Part shown: in pieces, positions 59,746 through 64,000 of the stretch
How positions within the stretch are numbered: the first letter of the stretch is position 1
Layout of the letters: each line of letters opens with the position of its first letter
DNA from: Ophioderma brevispina
Taxonomy: Eukaryota > Echinodermata > Ophiuroidea > Amphilepidida > Ophiodermatidae
Direction: 5' to 3'
NCBI GenBank assembly: GCA_023653785.1
Contig: JAMKCH010002913.1
Coordinates: forward strand, 1-64,000
Length of the DNA: 64,000 nt
Made by a program: the position numbers and the translations under genes
The notes under the pieces: model-generated
Seen by the model: only the letters and a program-made list of their open reading frames with translations
The model's database searches: none
What the model was told of the DNA's origin: nothing

Positions 59746-60372
59746 TTAAGGGGGCAGTCTGGCAGTTTCAAAGAATTGTTTAGTCAACCGTCTTTTGGAA
59801 CTATGCAATTTTTCAGTACACGGAATTATGTATAACATCTGTTGTTTAATTTAATTTTTGTCTGGATGTTTGAATTTTACGAAAAATGATTGTTCTCACG
59901 CGGCTGTGATTACCATTGTTACACGTAATTCTAAACATAAGCGTCATTTCTCAGTCACGACAAGTGGGCGAGATAACCTTCAATTTTTTACAACAACAGT
60001 AAGGACACGTGCACTGTCTTCCAGTTTAGGCCAGTCCTGACTAGCATCCTTCCTTAAATCCTATAAATAAACGTGAAATGATGTGAAATGATTGAATTGA
60101 TGTGTGAAATGAAATTGTTAAAAATTGCGAAAAAGGTAGGTTATAGGTTTTGTAAATTCTTATTCGTTGTTTTAAGCTCGTAAAAGGCCAATATGCGGCG
60201 TGTGGTGGGGGCCAGTATTGACCCCCAGTAATGGCGGGGACGTAGAGGGTGTCCTTTCGAGGCTTCCCCGTCGGATTCGGTATAGCAAATATAGTGACAA
60301 TTAGTCTGGTAAGTTTATCCAGTTATTTATGCATTGTATAAAACTATTGTAATGGTAATAAAACTATCCCAC
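59746..60372. other. Spacer left of the DIRS-type coding relic
   Basis: Mostly AT-rich, with a GC-richer patch at about 60190-60290 (GGGGGCCAGTATTGACCCCC). The patch could be part of a retroelement terminus but has no proven partner at the right side. No reverse transcriptase motif is found here. Confidence 0.4.
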
Positions 60373-61258
60373 CGTATCTCCCACGACGGCGCGTCAAAGA
60401 TGCGGTGGGGTGGAGCCCACGAGGAGACATTCGCCTCTCCGGGACTTGGACAAGGAAGATGGCCACGCCATCACATCAACACGGTTGGAGCTGTGGGCAG
60501 GTCATCTGTGCGCTGAGACAGACTCTCCATCGAGTCAAGGAGTCACGTCCTAGTCCAGGACAACATGTCGGTCGTCCTCCCACATAAACACGCAGGGAGG
60601 AACCAGGAGTCGACACCCTTTGCCTACAGACGGTCCAAATCCTGGAGTGGTGTCTCTCATCGGATCACCCGGACAGCACGTCACCTTCCCGGGGAAGCAC
60701 AAACCCTGGCAGATTGTCCTAGCGGAGAAGACATCCGGGGAAAGTCGGGGCAATCGATAGTCCGGGGGTCGTCGGTGAGTGGCACATCATCCCAAGATAT
60801 GCAGACTACGCTTTCCAAAAGGCTGGTGAAACACCCCACGCATGGACTGTTCGCCAACCGCCATCAAAGCCCAGCTCCACGAAATACGCTCGTGGGCCAG
60901 GGACCCAGGGCCCTTCACCAGGAAGCCTGACAATTGGAGTGGGACGGATTACAGGATACGACTTCCCTCCGATCGCTCTAGTTCCTCGAGTTCTTCTCAA
61001 GTCTCACCAGGACAAGCAACTGCCGCATGATCTGGTGTGCCCGAATTGGCCTCGGCAACCGTGAGTTTCCATGACTCCTGTCGCTGCTGTACGCCAACCC
61101 GTTGAATCTTCCAATGAGGAAGGACCTGATCAGACTCCGGGGGGGTCTCCTTTCGATGGAGCAAATTGAAGGCGATCAAAATGACTGCATGGCCAATTTC
61201 ATCGAGTCCTACAGAGCAGCAGGACTTTCGCTCCAAGCTGCCAGTCTGGCGGGACTAG
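60373..61258 (+). pseudogene. DIRS-type RNase H region and C-terminus of the polymerase ORF
   Basis: Across several frameshifts one can read HDGASKM-RWGG, which holds the expected RNase H Asp in a DASKxGWG-like box. Then come WTRKMAT-HHIN followed by ELWA, DNMSVVSHIN and a HLPG block. After these come WHI-PRYADYAF, FANRH, and YDFPPIALVPRVLLKS followed by a CPNWPRQP-like block. That series is the usual C-terminal part of DIRS-type polymerases. The frame ends in TAG at 61256-61258 after KAIKMTAWPISSSPTEQQDF, overlapping the recombinase frame. Frame changes occur about every 50-150 bases. The upstream RT core with its catalytic Asp pair is not present in the window. Confidence 0.75.
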
Positions 61259-61278
61259 TGGATGAAGAGACTTAAAGA

Positions 61279-61355
<77 letters not shown>

Positions 61356-62480
61356 CGGGGGGGGTGCGGGGTGGGGGGGGGGGGGGGGGGGGGGGGGGGG
61401 CTAAGGAGACACCTACAACACGGAGGGAAGACTTTATGTCCTAATTCCAGCCTGGTCAAGTACCGGAACTGGTGCAGGGATTACCAAGTGGGGGAGCCCT
61501 CTGCGAGCAAACCTAAAAGGAGGTGGCGGACTTCCTCATGCGGGTTCGAAGATGGAGCCAACCCACGCAGTCAGGAGTTGCGCACGGCAGTGGGAGCCCA
61601 TCATCTGGGGTTGGGCGCGGCGCTATTCACTCGTGTCTAAATCCTCAGCGCCAGCGCGTCATGAACCTCATCAAGGGACATGCTACATCGACGGCCGCCT
61701 TACTCTCTCTGGTACCAGCATGGGACCTGCCAAAACAGTCACTCCGGGCATCTCAACAGTTCTCTTATGAGCCTCTTCACCATGCGTCTCTAGCGGACAC
61801 CCCCAAGAGAAGGACTCTCTTCCGTCGCCACCAGCATCAGGCAGGACAGTATCGGATATCCATGCTCTGTCTATGCAGAGAATCACTCAACCTTCACAGG
61901 GAACCCCGCTCGCCTTCTTCCCCGATCAGGGTACCTGGCCAAGAATCATATACCTCAGCTTCACTCCACAGCCGATCATCCTCACAGATCTCGGACAACT
62001 CAGGTCATCGAGAAGGACCCTGGTGTCCAGTTAGAGGCTTGAAGTTTTACCCTCATCAAGACTCAGCCCGATAGGGGGGCTCACGACCAGCTTTTCCTCA
62101 CACCTCAGAAGCCTTTTCGTGTTTCGGTTTCGTCGCCCGGCTCCAGACGACATTAGCAGATGGATCGTGGGCAGTCCATAAAAGGAGATCCTAGCTAGTA
62201 CGGCGGTTCGTCTGACGGGACGCACATAGGAGCTCACGGCGTAAGATCTCAAGTCGCTGCTTGTGCCTCCTACCGGGGAGCTTCTATACAGATGTCATGG
62301 CGCCTATGGGAATTTGGCTTGTCCTTCTACAATTTTCCACAAGGTTATCTCCGGAGATGTCCTAGTTACGCAGCGGTTCGACGGCAGCTGGATCATATCA
62401 GCAGCTTCCTATGTCATCACAGCAGCCTCCACAGTCTCCATAGCTCCCAGTAGGCACTTTACCCATTGAAGTTCGGGAAG
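61196..62480 (+). pseudogene. DIRS-type tyrosine recombinase (integrase-like), frameshifted
   Basis: This would catalyse integration of the circular cDNA. The N-terminal arm-binding part begins with SYRAAGLSLQAASLAGLV and is interrupted by a long G tract. It resumes at SLVKYRNWCRDYQVG with an EVADFLMRV-like block. The catalytic residues remain readable in shifting frames. Arg is in ASGRTVSDIHALS (AGG at 61843-61845). His and Arg are in AHGVRSQVAA (CAC at 62235-62237, AGA at 62244-62246), followed by SYRGASI. The nucleophile Tyr is in LSFYNF (TAC at 62328-62330). A Ser/Ala/Thr-rich tail follows. At least six frameshifts and the G tract make this copy non-functional as written. Confidence 0.78.
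61281..61400 (+). repeat. ~120-base G tract inside the recombinase ORF
   Basis: The tract is almost pure G with only a few interrupting bases (TC, T and C, T). It sits between two conserved recombinase segments where related elements would have a short Ser/Arg-rich linker. It is either a true homopolymer expansion or, more likely, an assembly or base-calling artefact. The Gly- and Pro-rich frames across it are not real. Confidence 0.9.
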
Positions 62481-62600
62481 TTGCAACGTTCTAATTATTG
62501 GTTGGTTCACCCTTCTCCCGCGCCGCCCAGGAGGGGGCTCACGGTGTTCGCTCTCCCGCCGGGGTAGTCAACCGGTGAAAAGAGCATACCAAAAATGACA

Positions 62601-62859
62601 AGGAAGTCAGGGTTTCTAGATCATCTCCCCGATGCGTCGCAGTCAGGGTGTAGAACTTGCCAGTGGGTAACATCTTGGGGTCCTACAGATCATCTGAAAT
62701 AGGAACACAACAGACAAAAGTTGGGAATATTGTATTTGCGAGACTTTGATCAAAAATCGGGATTTTTAGAATAATTAATTAGAAACAAGTAGTGAATGCA
62801 ATGGATTTAGCAAAATCAAAATGCTGTTGGGGGATCGCCAATATGGGTTTCCGTACATG
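62601..62859. other. Spacer between the DIRS remnant and the right arm
   Basis: No gene is seen. It starts after the GC-rich tail of the DIRS remnant and returns to AT-rich sequence by about 62700. Confidence 0.4.
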
Positions 62860-63765
62860 GGGAAAAACTATGTAGCTTTATGTCTAATTAAAAAAGTGAC
62901 GCATTATAGTTTTAGGCAGTACAAAACAGTTTTTTAACCCATGTTTTGAGGATTTTTGCTTACTTAAAAAATTTTAGATAAATCATTGGTTCAAATATTC
63001 GTTATGTTGAGAAAAACGGACCTTAAATGCTTCTGGCAAGTTTTTATTTCATTTGTTTTTTTACTACATTAAATTTTTTTTAATTATGACTAAAATATAG
63101 CCCATATTGCTTTTTTAAAACTGATTTTCATCTAAAACTAATTGTCTTCTAAGTTAAAACAAATGCAGTGAAATCAGAAAATCCAATTTTCGGGCCAAAA
63201 TCACCATGGAATGTTCATCCGAGGATACAGCAATCATTGTAAACATATGCTAGATTGCCCCTTTAAAGTAACACTACTGTGATTTCTACTTAAAAGTAAA
63301 GCAGTCACACTTGAGTCAAAACAGAACTACCAAACAGAACTTGTTAAGTGTTTGGTGCTTTTGTGCTTACTTTAACATGTTATGTGCATCCATAAGTTCA
63401 AATAAACCATTTTTTGAGAAAAATGACCTTAATGCTCTGGAATGCTTTTATTTTCTTTTATTTTTAATGATCTTTCAGTGTTATTTAAGACGCCGTAAAT
63501 ATAGTCAAACTACTAAAAAGTGTTTAATTTTCTGATTAAAGAATTGTTTTGAAGAATATCAAATACATCAAAATTCAAAATCATCTTTTTGGGCCCCCAA
63601 AAGGCCCCAAAAAATAAATTTTGGATTTTTCGGCAACAAGTCTTATGAGAAACTATACAATAGGAGCAGTTGATCTGACATGGTTTGCAGTTGTAACAAA
63701 AAATGCCTCACATAATTTTTTTTTCTGAACACATTTATAATACTGGCTGGCTGTCTGTGATGTCC
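62860..63765 (-). repeat. Right arm of the 5.3-kb inverted-repeat structure
   Basis: Read on the minus strand from 63765 inward, this repeats the left arm in the same order. It has the outer lead-in (GCCAGCCAGTATTATAAATG matching GCCAAAGATCATAAATG), TGTTACAA, CCATGTCAGAT and the TTTGGGGCC block. It then has AGTAGAAATCACAGTAGTGT with CTTTAAAGGGGCAATCTAGC, and a second unit ending in AACTGTTTTGTACTGCCTAA. It holds about two units against three on the left. No coding capacity is seen. Confidence 0.82.
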
Positions 63766-64000
63766 TATACCTCCTCGTTCATACCTACAAAGCACTTAAG
63801 GGGGTGTTGTGGTGTTAAGGCAGAATCTTAGTCAAATGGCCAGAGTTTTTGAATGTGTAGTGGCATTATAGTAGATTCAACCCATCGAGTCACCTCTAGT
63901 ACTTTTCCGAAGGTATGAGCATTGAATGAGGGAATGTGCAGTGTGTGGAAATTAGAAATCTCCACGCTATACTATAGTTTTACTATTTAAACAGATTTTG
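63766..64000. other. Window end, non-coding
   Basis: No gene or repeat is recognised. The inverted match with the left arm stops at about 63765. Confidence 0.4.

Larger units (their letters stand above)
60190..62600 (+). mobile_element. DIRS-type (tyrosine-recombinase) retrotransposon remnant
   Basis: The order RNase H end, then an overlapping tyrosine recombinase, is the arrangement of DIRS-type elements. These replicate through RNA but integrate by a lambda-integrase-like recombinase rather than a DDE integrase. The reverse transcriptase proper is missing, so the copy is 5'-truncated or internally deleted. It lies in the middle of the 58450-63765 inverted repeat. True termini could not be identified. 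The outer GC-rich patches (about 60190-60290 and 62510-62580) are candidates, but I could not match them to each other. Confidence 0.72.

Noticed and set aside
61199..61459. Proline- or glycine-rich proteins across the G tract
   Set aside because: They are direct translations of a homopolymer on the two strands inside a recombinase pseudogene.
60190..62580. Short inverted termini for the DIRS remnant in the GC-rich patches at both sides
   Set aside because: I tried to pair about 60190-60290 with 62510-62580 and found no convincing complementarity.

Overview
This is a window of eukaryotic, almost certainly animal, nuclear DNA. It has no prokaryotic gene order and no ribosomal or tRNA operon. 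I see no recognisable multi-exon host gene. By eye the base composition is AT-rich, interrupted by long homopolymers. The recognisable coding relics are a CR1/L2-like LINE, a jockey/I-like LINE and a DIRS-type tyrosine-recombinase retrotransposon. That mix, together with many foldback and MITE-like elements, suits a marine invertebrate, possibly a non-vertebrate deuterostome. The species-level guess is weak.

Layout. 1-2082 is featureless. 2083-8335 is a tandem array of four units of about 1.65 kb; a 330-bp block is missing from unit 1 and reappears inverted at 9094-9310. 11760-12305 is a diverged tandem duplication. 13307-25525 behaves like one giant foldback structure. Its left arm is 21 copies of a 107-bp hairpin unit. 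Its right side holds the same unit in the opposite orientation, in two blocks (19822-21262 and 24640-25525). Its middle holds a TTAA-flanked piggyBac-like MITE, a pair of inverted MITE copies, an unidentified 135-codon ORF and a 125-bp minisatellite. 25526-32977 is mostly non-coding, with a tRNA-like relic and two diverged repeat clusters.

32978-48450 is a nested history that can be read from the sequence. A repeat, here called R, received a 5'-truncated CR1/L2-like LINE. A 2.94-kb block containing part of that LINE was then tandemly duplicated, with the breakpoint just after the YADD motif. One copy carries an 8.38-kb element (37959-46340) with about 65-bp terminal inverted repeats and an AATGAGCT target duplication. 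The other copy keeps the corresponding empty site. A third R copy on the minus strand (52240-53640) lacks the LINE but carries a 689-bp foldback element.

48952-51500 is a decayed jockey/I-like LINE. 57577-58140 is another foldback element. 58450-63765 is a 5.3-kb inverted-repeat structure whose arms are tandem units of about 420 bp. Its core holds a DIRS-type RNase H end and tyrosine recombinase with the R, H-x-x-R and Y residues still readable across frameshifts.

The genes do not form a host pathway; the window is a graveyard of nested mobile DNA. Duplicated segments are far richer in 1-2 base indels than single-copy stretches, so part of the apparent decay may be poor consensus in repeats. 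Several boundaries are good to only about 10-30 bases because I aligned them by eye.
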